DNA from: Adineta steineri
Taxonomy: Eukaryota > Rotifera > Eurotatoria > Adinetida > Adinetidae
Direction of reading: 5' to 3'
NCBI GenBank assembly: GCA_905250115.1
Contig: CAJNOI010000360.1
Coordinates: 1 to 64,000 of the forward strand
DNA: 64,000 bases
Below are positions 28,753 through 44,418 of the stretch, piece after piece. The position numbers and the translations under genes were made by a program. Under the pieces are notes generated by a model. The model did no database searches. It was not told the origin of the DNA and saw only the letters and a list, made by a program, of their open reading frames with translations. Numbering within the stretch: the stretch's first letter is position 1; each line of letters opens with the position of its first letter.

Positions 28753-29787
28753 ATGTCATCATCTTCTATTTCATATTTTATAAATCTTTCCCATGTAGTT
28801 ACGATTTATTTCGGCTTGACTATTCTAGTAGCTGGCGTTGTTGGTGGACTTTTAAATCTTACTGTATTTTTAAGTCTTCGAACATTTCGACAAAATTCAT
28901 GTGCATTTTATTTAACAATTATGTCATTTGCTAATATAATTCATTTAATGACTGGTTTAACTAGTCATATTGTAATTAATGGTTATGGAATTGATTGGGG
29001 AGGTTATTCAATAGTTTATTGTAAAGCTCGATTATATCTTATTCAGTTGTCGATATTGATGTCATTTACAAGTTTATGCTTGGCAATCATTGATCAATTT
29101 CTAGCAACTTGTCATAATCCATTTTATCATCGATGGAGTAATATTAAACTAGCTCGTTATATTATAATAGGTTTTCTTTTATTTTGGTTACTTCATGGAA
29201 TACCATTTGCACTTTATTTCAATGTAGTTATGTCACTAATTAATATAAATCAATTGACATGTGCTATCACAAATGTAACCTTTCAAAAATATTTTAATTT
29301 TGGTTTTGTACTTGTCTTAATCGGTATATTACCATTGACCATAATGACTCTATTTGCTTTATTAGCTTATACCAATGTTCAAACTTTAGGTTACCGAACA
29401 ATTCCGTTAGTTCGTCGTGAATTAGATAAACAATTAACAAATATGGTACTTGTTCAAACCATTTATAGTTTCTGTATTTTATTACAATATGTAATTACTA
29501 CTGTAGTATTATATTACATATCTCCTACGGATCGAACAAATTTTATATCAGTTTTATCTGTTACTATACACAATTGTTATTTTGCGGTAAGTAATGAAAT
29601 ATTCTCCATGACATATCATTTAAAAATTTTTATTTTTGTTTTGAAGGGCTCGTTTTATATTTATATGTGTGTATCAAAACGATTTCGTCAACAATTCAAA
29701 CATGTACTGTATCATAATCATTTTTGTAAACAAATACGAAGAAAAATAATTAATAATCAAACATTACCACAAATATCAGACACATGA
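28753..29787 (+). CDS. Rhodopsin-like GPCR of the expanded rotifer family
   Basis: Two exons, 28753-29586 and 29647-29787, give 324 residues. The intron (29587-29646) is exactly 60 bases, in frame and free of stops, so an unspliced reading also runs through; but GTAAGT and TTTTGAAG ends are good, and only splicing yields a normal TM7 (NCYFAGSFYIYMCVSKRF). Seven hydrophobic helices can be counted. TM1 reads GGLLNLTVFLSLRTFRQNSC, TM2 ends before the glycosylatable loop, the TM3 region carries a Cys (YCKARLYL) that can pair with a Cys in loop 2 (LTCAI), and after TM3 the usual DRY is replaced by IDQF. The C-terminus is basic. Ligand unknown; such receptors are numerous in bdelloids and probably bind peptides or chemical cues. 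Confidence 0.8.
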   Translation: MSSSSISYFINLSHVVTIYFGLTILVAGVVGGLLNLTVFLSLRTFRQNSCAFYLTIMSFANIIHLMTGLTSHIVINGYGIDWGGYSIVYCKARLYLIQLSILMSFTSLCLAIIDQFLATCHNPFYHRWSNIKLARYIIIGFLLFWLLHGIPFALYFNVVMSLININQLTCAITNVTFQKYFNFGFVLVLIGILPLTIMTLFALLAYTNVQTLGYRTIPLVRRELDKQLTNMVLVQTIYSFCILLQYVITTVVLYYISPTDRTNFISVLSVTIHNCYFAVSNEIFSMTYHLKIFIFVLKGSFYIYMCVSKRFRQQFKHVLYHNHFCKQIRRKIINNQTLPQISDT

Positions 29788-30235
29788 ACTTTTTATCCTT
29801 TTCGTTGTATATTATTTTCTTTTTCTTTTACTTTTGAAATATGAGATGAAAGTTCATGAAGAATGTCTATATCTAGAAGTAAAGAATATTATCTTTTTCA
29901 ATTAACTCTTTGAGTCTCATAGTAGCATTTTTGCTGCACATGTTTTATAACTGATTTTCATCGTATACGTAATGAAAATTTGCACGCCATTTTTTTGGAT
30001 GAAGCCACAAAGAATGCTCTAGAATTTTCTCGAAGGGCGTGGATGTTAGTTCAAGGTGGTCATATTATTATCACTCACGCCCCTATTCATATCATACACT
30101 TTATGTCTAGAAGAAGCTAGTTTTACGATCTACTGAAATTTATTTCAGCAAAAAATAACTTGGGACACAAAGGGTTAAAGTAGCGAATGAATTTAATTCT
30201 CGATATATTAGTGAATCGTATGGTTATGTAAAATA
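29788..30235. other. Convergent 3' region
   Basis: Between the receptor (+) and the VWD protein (-). A patch of higher GC near 29970-30090 has no supportable frame. Confidence 0.4.
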
Positions 30236-32044
30236 TTAAAATAAAAGAAATAATGTAACAAATGAAAAGAATTGAAAAATCAAAACATTATGGATTGATT
30301 TAACAGTTAATGAACAAGTTGATGTTGTTGTCGAAATTGAAGTCACCGTTGAACTCGCCAAATTTGTTGCATTTGTTGTAGAAACCGATGTAGTTGTTGT
30401 TGTTGTTGAAATTGTCGTAGAAATCGATGTAGTTGCTGTTGTTGTTGAAATTGAAGTCACCGTTGAACTCACCAAATTTGTTGCATTTGTCGTAGAAATC
30501 GATGTAGTTGTTGTTGTTGTTGAAATTGTCGTGGATATCGTTGTTGTTGTGTCAATTAGAGTATTAATAAAAATATTTGCGTCTGTCACAAAGTTATCAA
30601 CTATATCAATGCTGGTGATGGTATATGACTGAAACTCGAAATCGTTGAGTAACTTCTTCAAAATTCCATCCTTGACAATCATATTCACCATGCTTGCACC
30701 GAACTATTATAAATTATGAGTATACCAGAAAAAAAAACGTTTTCCTGTATTTTGCTTACATTTTTATTGTTTGTTGTATCATAATCATGAATACATGCAA
30801 GTAAAGCCTTATTATTTATTTCTAAATCTTCCGAGAGATTTAGTTTCATTCTTGCTAGCTCACTTGCTTGTAAGTATACTTCACATATTATTCGAGATAA
30901 TGAATTAATACTATTGTCTTGTGCAATACTATTTTCAATTTCACAACTATCAGTCGGTGCAGTTACACAAAGACCATTGGATTGTTTGATTAGCTCGTAT
31001 GGCATACGAATACTTATATCAAACCAGTTATACTGCAAAGTATAAAGTCATATGAAGAAAAAATTTCTTATGAAAAACTTTATATACTTGATATTGATAT
31101 GGCACAATGGAAATATATATTCCAGCAGTAGCATAAGAAATTTCAATTTGTGTCAGACTTGGACGAGTTATTCTGATTTCTATTCTTAATATATTAATCA
31201 ATATTTTTATACATTAGTTTTAATCCTTACCTGGACTACTGCAATACTGTTCTTTATCAGAAATTGTACAAAGTATTTGATTATCTTTGATAAATGTCAC
31301 ATTAAACTACGTATAATACTTAAATATAGAATATTTTCGTAATATTCAAAACTTACTTGATCAATTAACCAGGTTTTATCTTTTATGATAGCTACAATTT
31401 CAACATAATTATTTTGAAGAATTTTATGTTCACCAGACATTTTACACCAGTATTGATTTTGAAACTTTTCAGATTGTTCTGAAAAGGGTATAATATGTGG
31501 ATCTCCATAGACATGACATATACCGTTTCCGCTGTTATTTTCTAAAATAGTATTAGAGTATTGTTTTCGTTTTTACCGAAGTAGTAATTAAAACTATGAT
31601 ATCCATGCATAATTATATTGAAATAATAATGGTTACATAGGTGAATGAATCTGATTAGATCTTATAGAGAACTGGTCAAATCGAAACAATTTAAGTAATG
31701 AAATCAATCATGAATCTTCTTATCTCGAGTCTCTTATAGTTTCTAACGTCAAATAACTGTAAAAGATCTCTGTCAGATCTTTTCATGACATCTTATTGAC
31801 GAAACTATAAATTAGTATATAAAAAGTAAATTTTATGCCGAACTTCTATCTTCATATGTTTGACTAGTCTTCTGTTAAATCATTACTATGTTTGTTGATA
31901 ATAAAACTTTCTAGCGATCTATAGATTTCTTTCTAATCATTATTATGCATCTATAATATTTGAAATTAATCTAAGCAAATTACCTTGATGAGTGACATGA
32001 CACAAAAGTAATATCAGACCAAAAGTTTTAATGATTTGTTTCAT
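30236..32044 (-). CDS. Secreted VWD-domain protein with mucin-like tail
   Basis: Six exons (32044-31984, 31541-31357, 31306-31231, 31179-31088, 31032-30760, 30703-30236) give 384 residues with consistent phases. Exon 1 is a signal peptide. It is followed by C-H-V-Y-G-D-P-H-I-I-P-F (about residues 28-39), the opening of a von Willebrand type D domain, and by YWCK, the DKxWLID strand and a later Cys-containing segment (GLCVTAP ... DSCE). Residues from about 265 form a Thr/Ser-rich stretch with two 38-residue repeats, a likely O-glycosylated stalk. The end is a short hydrophobic run (VLIFQFFSFVTLFLLF), fitting a GPI signal or a single membrane anchor. Extracellular matrix, coat or mucus roles are possible. 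The first intron (442 bp) is longer than the other four (50-60). Intact. Confidence 0.75.
30330..30545 (-). repeat. 114-bp coding tandem repeat (Thr/Ser-rich)
   Basis: Two near-identical 114-bp units, for example GAAGTCACCGTTGAACTC at 30339 and 30453, within the last exon of the VWD gene. Each encodes 38 residues of the ISTTTT...NATNLxSSTVTS type. Shorter GTT triplet runs lie inside. Such arrays usually vary in copy number. Confidence 0.75.
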
Positions 32045-33070
32045 TGCAATCATCAGTCAAATTTTGTCAAAATAAAAGTACGATGTAAAATATAGCTTTA
32101 ACTCGAAATTTGACTATATGTATGCACAGGCGCATTTATAAATCTGTACAATTGATAAGAAATAAGTACTTAATCATCATATCAGCAATCTTTTACGGAA
32201 AAAAATAAATAAATTGCTATCGGTCATATTACATCAAAGTTCGATTAAAATCAATCCTATAGAAAAACATAAAGACTTGTTTTTTATTTTCTATGGACAA
32301 CTATTTATCTAATGAATTAATGCAACAGATCTTATCTTGAGTAAATAATGTATTTATACCTATTTAAACGAAAATATAAGCAATTGTAGAGAAATAGATT
32401 AGTAGATATAGCTAATCTTTACACAAAATAATGAAAAATATGATTCCTCGATAAACATATTATTCATTACATTTAATCGGTTCTAAAACAAAGTCAATAT
32501 GAATTATTTTATTTGATGAATAACACGTTAAACTCTACGACATGAATTTGTGCTGTTTAATATTAATTTAAAGTAACATGATATATGAGCTTAGTCTTAT
32601 TGTTTGTTATTGAAAACATGTGACAATTACAATATGATTGATCTAACGATATGTACTACTTAGTTGATATTTCATCCCTCTAGACTGATAAATCGATTAA
32701 TAGTATGCATTATATCTAGGACATAATACTAATTTTATCTGAAAGTGTTCAATGACAATGATTTTTAACATAATACTGTGTCTAAAACAATTTTTTTTCA
32801 ATTAATCGGTATACATCATTAATTTTAATATTCAATTAAAGGCTTTTTAATGTATTGTGTATTCATTTCCACAAAAACAAAAACGAAATGATTTTCATAC
32901 ATATAAATATTTAAAGATTATATAACATGCGAAATATTTATAACGAACAACAAATGAATACAGCAGAGAAAAAAAAATAAAAGATTATAAAGAGATTAGA
33001 TATTATAATAAGATCAATCAACTTGTTATACTGACTAGAAGAAAAAGAAAAGAGAGAAAATATTTAAATC
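32045..33070. other. Intergenic, no gene seen
   Basis: AT-rich spacer between two minus-strand genes, upstream of the VWD gene and downstream of TCF. AATAAA-like signals on the minus strand near 32970-33010 suit the TCF 3' end. Confidence 0.5.
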
Positions 33071-36000
33071 TTATGTTTCTTGTTTAAATTCATTTAAAAT
33101 TGGCATTGATGTTGTTGGTAAAAATGAATCAAAATATGGATAATGATGAGATGATTGAAAAAAAGGTACTTGTAATGATGATTCTTTTCCGATTATCTTT
33201 CCTTCGGATCGATTATTTTCATTGGATGTTTGTTGATATTTTAATAAACGTAATGTATTTTCTTCATCAGAATCCATTGATATACCTGTATGTATTGACA
33301 TATTATTTTGTTCAATCATTGGAATAACATCACAATCATCAGAATCATCATTATTGTCCGTATCATCTTCATCACTCCATGAAGTAACACCAACTGATGA
33401 TGTTGTTTCATTTTCTGTATAACGTAAACATTTTTTCTTTCGTTTACAATGTTTACACCAATTTGCTTGCTGATCAAGACCAAATCGTGCTCGACATTTT
33501 TTTTGATTAAGACATTCTTTTCAAAATTAAATATTAAACAAATAAAAATTAAACTATATTTAATACAAATTACCTGCATTTTCACCTGAATTTTTCTCTC
33601 GTTTTTTACCACTATTTCCTCGTTTTTTTCGTGCACCATAATTATCTCGAGCTGACCAACCAGGATATAATTGCATATGTTTCATACGTTCATCACGTGC
33701 CATATCATAATATTTTTGTTGAACATTACGATCAAGTTCATGCCACTATAAATAAAATAGGAAATATAAAAAAAAAGAAATTACATTTTATTTTCGATTA
33801 CTTTTCGACCAAGTATTTGATTAATGGCAGCACTTTCACGTAATGTACATTCTTGTACAACTTGTGCTCGTTGTTCTTTCATAAATAACATAAAAGCATT
33901 TAAAGGCTTTTTTATATGAGATTTTTTTGATTTTTGTTCATCATGGGATATTGATTGTTTATGATGATTTTGTTGAGAATTATTATTATCAATAAAACGT
34001 CGATTATTTGGTGATCGTTTTTGTGCTGATGATATCGAAGGAGATGAAGAATTTGACGAAAATGAATAACCAGATGGAAATACAAATGGAAACATAGGTG
34101 AACGCCTAATATACAAAAAAAAGTAAAGTTTTATTTTAAAATAAACATAAAGAAGTATAAAGAATTACCAATGTTGAGAATATGGTGATTGAAATGAAGT
34201 TGGTGATGGTAATGCATATATTGGATTCGGAATGCCTAAATAGAGGAGACAACTCAGCATTTTATGTTGAATCTTAATCACTTTCTCAAAATCCCGTATG
34301 CTGTTTATTCAGAGATCATGATAGTAGTTCTATGATCCAGTTATAACTGCTTCCGCAGGGGCGCGTGGGGTGTAACGTTCCCCTACTTTGGGAAATTTTT
34401 ATTTTTTTGCTCGCAAAAATTATAAAAATCGAAAAAAACAATTTTTCCGTGCTAAATTTAAACAAAAAATCGTGTGGCGCCCCTTGTTCTCGGTACGCCT
34501 CTGCTGACTCTTATTTATGAGTAGAATATATCGAATAAACTGTATAGTGAACATAGATTATGAATTAGATGAAAAATAAAGTATTTCTTCCAATCTACTA
34601 ACACTCTTATCGATATTCCTATTTTCTAAGTTTCAATATTTCCCGTCAATCCTCATTCACTCAATACAATTGACCAAGACAGAATGAATTCTGGTTTAAA
34701 CTCTAATAATATTTCTTACTGCCACTCGAGTATGACATGCCTTTATTAAGATTTTAAAAATAATCAATATACCAATCAAATCACAAGCCCTTTCGTATGA
34801 ATTTAAACGATATATTTTAAAATTTGATTATAACTATTAGTATTCATATTGATATGAAAGATATTCGAAAAAAAATTATCTTTCATGACTAAAAATTATT
34901 ATATAACAATTCTATTTCGCATGAAACAAAAAAAAGTAATAGATATGTTTAAATCAGGAAAAAAACTGAGTGCCTATTTATAGACTATTAAAATAGGAAT
35001 ATATAAATAATTAAAATATGAATATGTCTCAATTAAGATCAAAGAGAAAAAGGGAAAAGTCTTCTTCTTCTTTTTCTTTTTTTTGTTTGAAAGTGCAATA
35101 TGCATGAATTATCATTAAGCAAAAAAACAAATTTTGTTTATTAAACTATCTTGATTATCGGACATTTTTTTCTCTTCCTTTCTCTCTCATATCACATTGA
35201 ACATTCTCTTTTATTCTTTCATTGTCTTGTATCTCGTTAACAAGATCATTTTCCACTTTGTTAAACGTCAACTAACGACATGTATGTCGATTAGTATTGC
35301 ATGAATAATCTTGCTTGTCTGCATCTATGAGTTCACCTTTTTTTGCTTTGTTCTTAAAATCGATTGATTTCTTCTTCTTCTTTTTTTTTTGGAGTAGATA
35401 TCGAAAGAAAGAAAGATTTATTTAATGAAGTACTAAATGTATTTCCTATTTCCTTCTTTTATTACTTCGTCCTCTCAACTGACGAACGATAGTTGACTAA
35501 TAATTGATTTTCATCTATTCATCGAGTATATATAAAGGCGAGTCGTTTGTTTTAAAGCATAACGTCATAAAGAATTCATAATAAATGATTAACCTCTTCG
35601 TTTTCTTTTTCTCTCTTTTCTTTGTAACTGAAGAGCTTGAATGCGAGCAATTTCACCTCATCATTTAACAATTAGAGAATAAATATATATATATATATAG
35701 AAGAAGAAATAGAAGTAGTATTCTCTAAATAATAGACTGATTTACTTTACCTGTAGTTTGATCAGTACATATATTGGAATTAGTTATGTGAGCTGGTGGT
35801 GGTGACATAAATTTTGATAATGATTCTAATGAAGCCATTTTGTCCTAGAAAACATCAATGATTATTTTCAATAATACAATCGAAAATTTTGTTAGTTTGG
35901 ATAAAACATATACATATCTATTCATTCGTGCATAAGGAACTCTTATCCCTCACTTAATATATCTAAAGCGGATATATTAAAAACATTCACTTGATTAAGT

Positions 36001-36896
36001 TTTTTTTTAATTCTTAACATTCTTTCTATTTTCAATAAATAACCTTTGATAACAGAAAAATGTTATCAGATTATCTAAATTACAATAACAAATTAGTTTG
36101 TAACGGTTTTTCTTATCTTATTTCTGTGAACTATGTAAATGTTAATTAGAAACAGTCAAACAGATAAATTCAATACAATCAAAAAATTAAAACTTACAAA
36201 TGATGGAATTGTATTATTAGCATGATAATATGGCGATATAAAATATGGAAAGAAACTATGAGTTTGTTGTTCACTGTTTAAACGATCTTTAATAGAAGAT
36301 AAAAATAACTATAGATATATATTTTTTGAATAATAGAATTTTACCGGAAAGATTTATCGCTGCTGCTGCTGATATTTGCTGGGGTGATGACTAAAAAATC
36401 AAGATTTTTCAAATTGAAAGATCAATACAAAAGAAACTTACTTCTATTTCGTCTTTAATAACAGGTGAAAGTCGATCACTATTGTCATCGCCATCAATAT
36501 CCATATCTTCTTCATGTTTTTCACATTCAAATACTTTTATTTCATCAATATCTGTTGTTGAATTACCACCTCCACCACCACCAGGATCAGAAGTTGTTAA
36601 TGATGCTGAAGTATTTTCCACGGTTGACATTGCTCGTTTCGATGATGACGATAATGATTTTATCGAAAGATCAAGTGTCAAATCAATTGCACTTGACTAA
36701 AATAAAATTTTGTTTTGTTTCGAAAAACTCGACTTACGGTTAACTTTTGTTAAATAAAAGAAACTAGTCTAATAACAGCATTGCTTTCTCTCGCTCACTC
36801 TCTCTCTCTCACACTCAATCTTTTTTTCTTCTTTTCTATTGGTAAAAATAGAGGGAAAAAGAAAAAAAAACTTACTACGAAGATATTTGTCGGCAT
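33071..36896 (-). CDS. pan: TCF/LEF (pangolin) Wnt-pathway transcription factor
   Basis: Nine exons (36896-36876, 36696-36442, 36390-36345, 36286-36198, 35844-35751, 34235-34169, 34105-33802, 33745-33574, 33516-33071) give 497 residues. The N-terminal region has an acidic segment DEIKVFECE (about 66-74) in the place of the beta-catenin-binding motif (compare DELISFKDE). The HMG box starts at IKKPLNAFM (255) and contains [17 protein letters not shown] and [12 protein letters not shown]; a basic tail follows. A full C-clamp comes next, [12 protein letters not shown]...WCKHC..KKKC, with Cys 357, 370, 373 and 379. TCF proteins bind WWCAAAG sites and switch from repressor to activator when beta-catenin binds; the C-clamp adds contact with a helper site. 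The first exon codes only seven residues, so an alternative start is possible. The 1.5-kb fifth intron is the longest in any of the gene models here and carries a GC-rich insert. Confidence 0.95.
34356..34503. mobile_element. GC-rich insert with imperfect terminal inverted repeats, MITE-like
   Basis: Inside the large TCF intron. The left end reads CAGGGGCGCG and the right end, reverse-complemented, CAGAGGCGT; further in, both sides have a GGGGCGC word. The middle is A/T-homopolymer-rich. CAGNGGCG starts recall hAT-type ends, but I see no clear 8-bp target duplication. No coding capacity. Confidence 0.4.
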
Positions 36897-39800
36897 TGTT
36901 AATTATATTCTTCAACTCTAATTATATAATTATTAGATATTAAAATACTAAAAAAAAGAAAGAAATGAATAAGTATTAGTTAATATAAATTATATCAAAA
37001 TGAATCTTATAATTAAATACTTTATTTTATCTAATAAAATTACAAAGGATGTGCTGGAACTACTGCCTACTCATCTTCTTTTTTTTATAATAATGATGAT
37101 CATTGTAGAACGGTTAGTCATCGTAGAAAATAGAACAACTATAGGATTTATTGGCCTTCGTATCAAAGAGAAATAACGAGCATCTATGAAAATTGACCAA
37201 CATACATTCTTCCTCTTTCACTCTTATGTGTGTATGTGTACGTGCGCGTTGACCTTCACTGTCTAATAGAGTATGTTTTTGTATTGATCTAAAGAACACA
37301 GGACACAATAGCGCCGTCCATCGGCCAGCACACGAATAAGAAAAGAAAAAGAGAAAATTTGTTCATTCATCTCCATTCTTTCAATGTATATTTATATATA
37401 AACAACATCATGAAAGAAGTGTACATGTCAAACACAACATATGAATCTAAATAACGATAAAAAATGAACATTTCTCTCTTTTATTTTCATCATTAATCAT
37501 ATACTGAAATAAAATCTCCTTAATAGCATCAGCCAATGTTATAAATGACTAAATATGCTTTGTGATTATCTCTGTCCAGTAAGAAAATACTTTAAATATC
37601 TAGAAGAATCGAATAGTAGGAAGTACATGATACGAAACTACTACTAGTCTTCAGTCTATGGGCTATTTAACATTGTAGGGGAGGGAAGATACTTAAATAC
37701 ATAGAAATCAGATCATTGTAATCAATAGGAAGTATAATATTGATTTTCTTAGTTGTAAATACTATAAAATTTGATTTGAATAATAATATTACAAGTAAAA
37801 TATCGATTATTTTGATAGAATAAATGCTTTTATTGTAACCATTATTTATTATGATAGACTAAAGTGAATATTTTCATGCTGAACTCTTAGATCTTCTGTA
37901 TTTGTAGGAACTGAAATTTAGAGTCTGAATATTTATGTTGTTATCACTTATAATTTGTTTAATAGATAATTCAGCTGTAGTTTGAAATCATAGGTTGAAT
38001 AAAATCTAAATTTCGCTCAGTCTCATTTAATTCTTATATGAAAGTAAAAGAAAAATTTCATCAACTAGTTTTCGTGACTAGCTATATCATATCATCATAT
38101 TTTAAAAATCGTTAGAAAGGCACGGGAAGCGGATACAATATTTACGAATCCTAAAGATCAGATATTATAATTATATCAGATGGCTGTTTGATTATATAAT
38201 GTATGAGAAAATCATTGAAGTAAAGTATTGCATAAGTTCTATCAACTTTATTCTAAAAAATTTTTATCCTGAAGTTATGTACTTTCATACTAACCTATTT
38301 ACTCATTCATTCAAACTCATTTTAAAGAATAAAATTGTTAGTATTTTTAAATGTAACTTTCGTTTTTTTCTCTCTCAATCATGTATTGATATAAATAAAA
38401 AAACAGTATCACCTCGTATACACAACAAATATATACTTGAAGGTTTGTAATAAGTTTATTTTAAAGGACATGTTTTATTATTTGAGAGAAATATTTCGAT
38501 AATTGCGTAGTTTTAATAATTTATACACAGAAAAAAATAACAATGAAAGAAAACTGAATACATATATATGAGATTGTTTTCAAATCAAACATCGATAAAG
38601 ATACTTTTTATTATGAACCTAGATCTTATATATATTTAATTAGTAATAACAGACTTTTTTTTTACAAAATATGATTGACTGATAGATATCCTTCATAAGA
38701 AGTCAACTGTTTATTATCATTCTAGTATTTGTAATATTGTACAATATTAGAAGGATACATCAACAAGTGCTAGAATCTTTTATTCTATGACATAATCGGT
38801 GCTAATCAAATATGTAACATTAAGTTTTGTTCATACGAACATGTAAGTATTCTTTATTATTGTTGTTATTATTAACAAAAATACTTCGATATAATATGAA
38901 AAGAAAAAGAATTCTCAAGAAAAAAAAAGGCAATTTTGTTTTTCTTTCAATAGTTAAAAGTAAGTATATATATATTTATTCGACATGAGAAGCTGTTTTT
39001 TTAGTTGTCAGTATTCTTCTTTCATTTATTTCATATCAGATTCAAAACGAATGTATATTGACAATATAGACAAAAAAGAGATGTAAGATAGGGGAGGTAC
39101 AGAATATAAAAGAAAAAGTAAAGGTATCTCCTCTCTCTCTCTTTCGGTCTTACAGTCAACAGTAGTTTCATTACAATTGATTATTTTATTATAGAGTCGC
39201 TATATATATAAATATCAAGATTCTCTTTCATTATCTGTTACTGCTCGAAAGTAAGACGATAAAAAAAACTAACAACATTCATTGTCCTTCTTTCTCGGCT
39301 TTGAATAACATGAGCAAGACAAAATGATGATGATGAGGATATATATATTCGCTGTTAAGTAATATGAGCATAGTTTGTACGTACGATATATGATTGTAGA
39401 AAATCGAGTCATTTCTTTTTTCTCTTTTTTTTGCTTAGCAATTGATGTTATGACGAATAGATAAGTAAGTAAATATATGCGTAAAATTTTTTTCTTTTTT
39501 TTTCGAAATTTTGAACAATTGCTTCTTATCATTATTATTAGTCAAAGATTGTAAAAATTCGTTAAGATAAAACATCATAAAAAGAAAAAAAGAAAAGACA
39601 CAAAATCCATACTCATAAACAGACGAGAAAAAAGAAATGTTTTGTTCTATTCGATAAATAAAATTTCTTCTATTTTGTAACAATGTTTGACTTAGATCTT
39701 TGCTTTTTATTTAGTCACTATCAATAGTTCAATCAATTAAATCATATCTATACAAGTGTCTGTCTCGTGTAGTGACATACAATCGATTGTATTTTTATCG

Positions 39801-39973
39801 TTCGGACCGAACAATTGACCAGACAAACTTATATATTGATGCTCTTTTGTGTAAAATAAGCATAATAGAACGAGAAATTCTTTCTTACATATACACGCAC
39901 ACACAAGTAACGATCAATGATTAAAAATATTGTCTTGATGATTTTTATTTAATTTCTTTGTACGATTTATATA
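36897..39973. other. Intergenic, 3.1 kb, divergent promoters of TCF and SHARK
   Basis: No exon chain seen. The TCF side has CT-rich and polyA/T tracts; the SHARK side has a purine/pyrimidine-rich patch near 39120-39150 and an ACACAC run near 39894-39905. Small frames at 37114, 38199, 39269 and 39435 lack any family features. Confidence 0.55.
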
Positions 39974-43333
<3,360 letters not shown>

Positions 43334-44418
43334 TCATATATCAAATTCTATTAATTTATATATATTTATCAAACCGGTCGTTTTCCACCTGTGAACATTT
43401 TTGTATATATTTATAGATTAACACACACAAGAGAGAGATTTTGTTTTATTAAATGAGTGTTTTGTTCATATGTAATAGAAATATAAATATTTTATTAAAT
43501 ATTTACATTAATAAAGTAAAGCGGAATGAGAATATTACTAAATTCATCTATTCATTAAAACGCTAGGAAACTTATTTTAATTACTTTTGATGTTTAACTA
43601 ATATTTATATATTTGAAAACTCACATCCGACATGCGGCTTTTTTTTTTGTTGTGTTCTGTCGGATGTTAAAATTTGCATCATGGCACTGTAGATCATGCA
43701 AGCATACATCGAACAACTAATTTCATTTGCACCATATAAGTAAATGCCATGTTGGTAATAAGGAGAAAAACGAGAGAAGTCGACAGAAAAAAGTAATCGT
43801 CAGCCATTCCAAAAATGTTCTTTTCTAAATGCATAGTAAAAGCTATGTTCAATAATAATAATAAAAAAAAAAAGAATAACATATATTGAGGCATTTGTTT
43901 AGAGTGCTCGTACACAATCGTTAATCAGTAATGCACGAGATTGATAAGTATCGCCAATTATAAACGTTATTCTTCTTTCGTTTGCCTTTTTTTCCGTTGC
44001 ATTTATTCATAAATCTCACAACAATTCTCTTATCGTTATTTTATCAAGTATTTTTTGTTTCGAAATAGACCTTCAAATATTATTCTTTTTCTTCTATTCT
44101 AAATGAATGGTATATAGTCAATTATGTTGTTTTACTATATATAACATGTAATAGAAAAAAATGATTTTCTTCCATTCATCTTGATGATGATGGCTTATCT
44201 TAATCATGTCAACATTATTGTATAACGATGTAATACTTCGTTTTTTTTAGATGTGATGATTTGAATAGTGTTTGATACCGATGATATATATATACATCGT
44301 TGTAGGTATAATGAACAGTACTATCTTATTCATTGAGGGTAAGTAATTTAGTATGAAGAAAGCAGAATGTTTTCACATTGGATAATTAGATGTGTTATCT
44401 TCATAGATTAAAATTGTA
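43334..44418. other. Intergenic, with syntrophin 5' UTR intron
   Basis: AT-rich. A likely 5' UTR intron of the next gene runs 44339-44406 (GTAAGT ... TTCATAG), ending 12 bases before its ATG. A 73-codon frame on the minus strand (43694-43915) is hydrophobic but unsupported. Confidence 0.45.

Noticed and set aside
33316-33639. Minus-strand 107-codon frame over the TCF C-clamp exon
   Set aside because: Wrong frame; the C-clamp is encoded in the other frame after the splice.
43694-43915. Hydrophobic minus-strand frame of 73 codons
   Set aside because: Poly-Phe/Leu from a T-rich run and no conserved pattern; typical of AT-rich noise.
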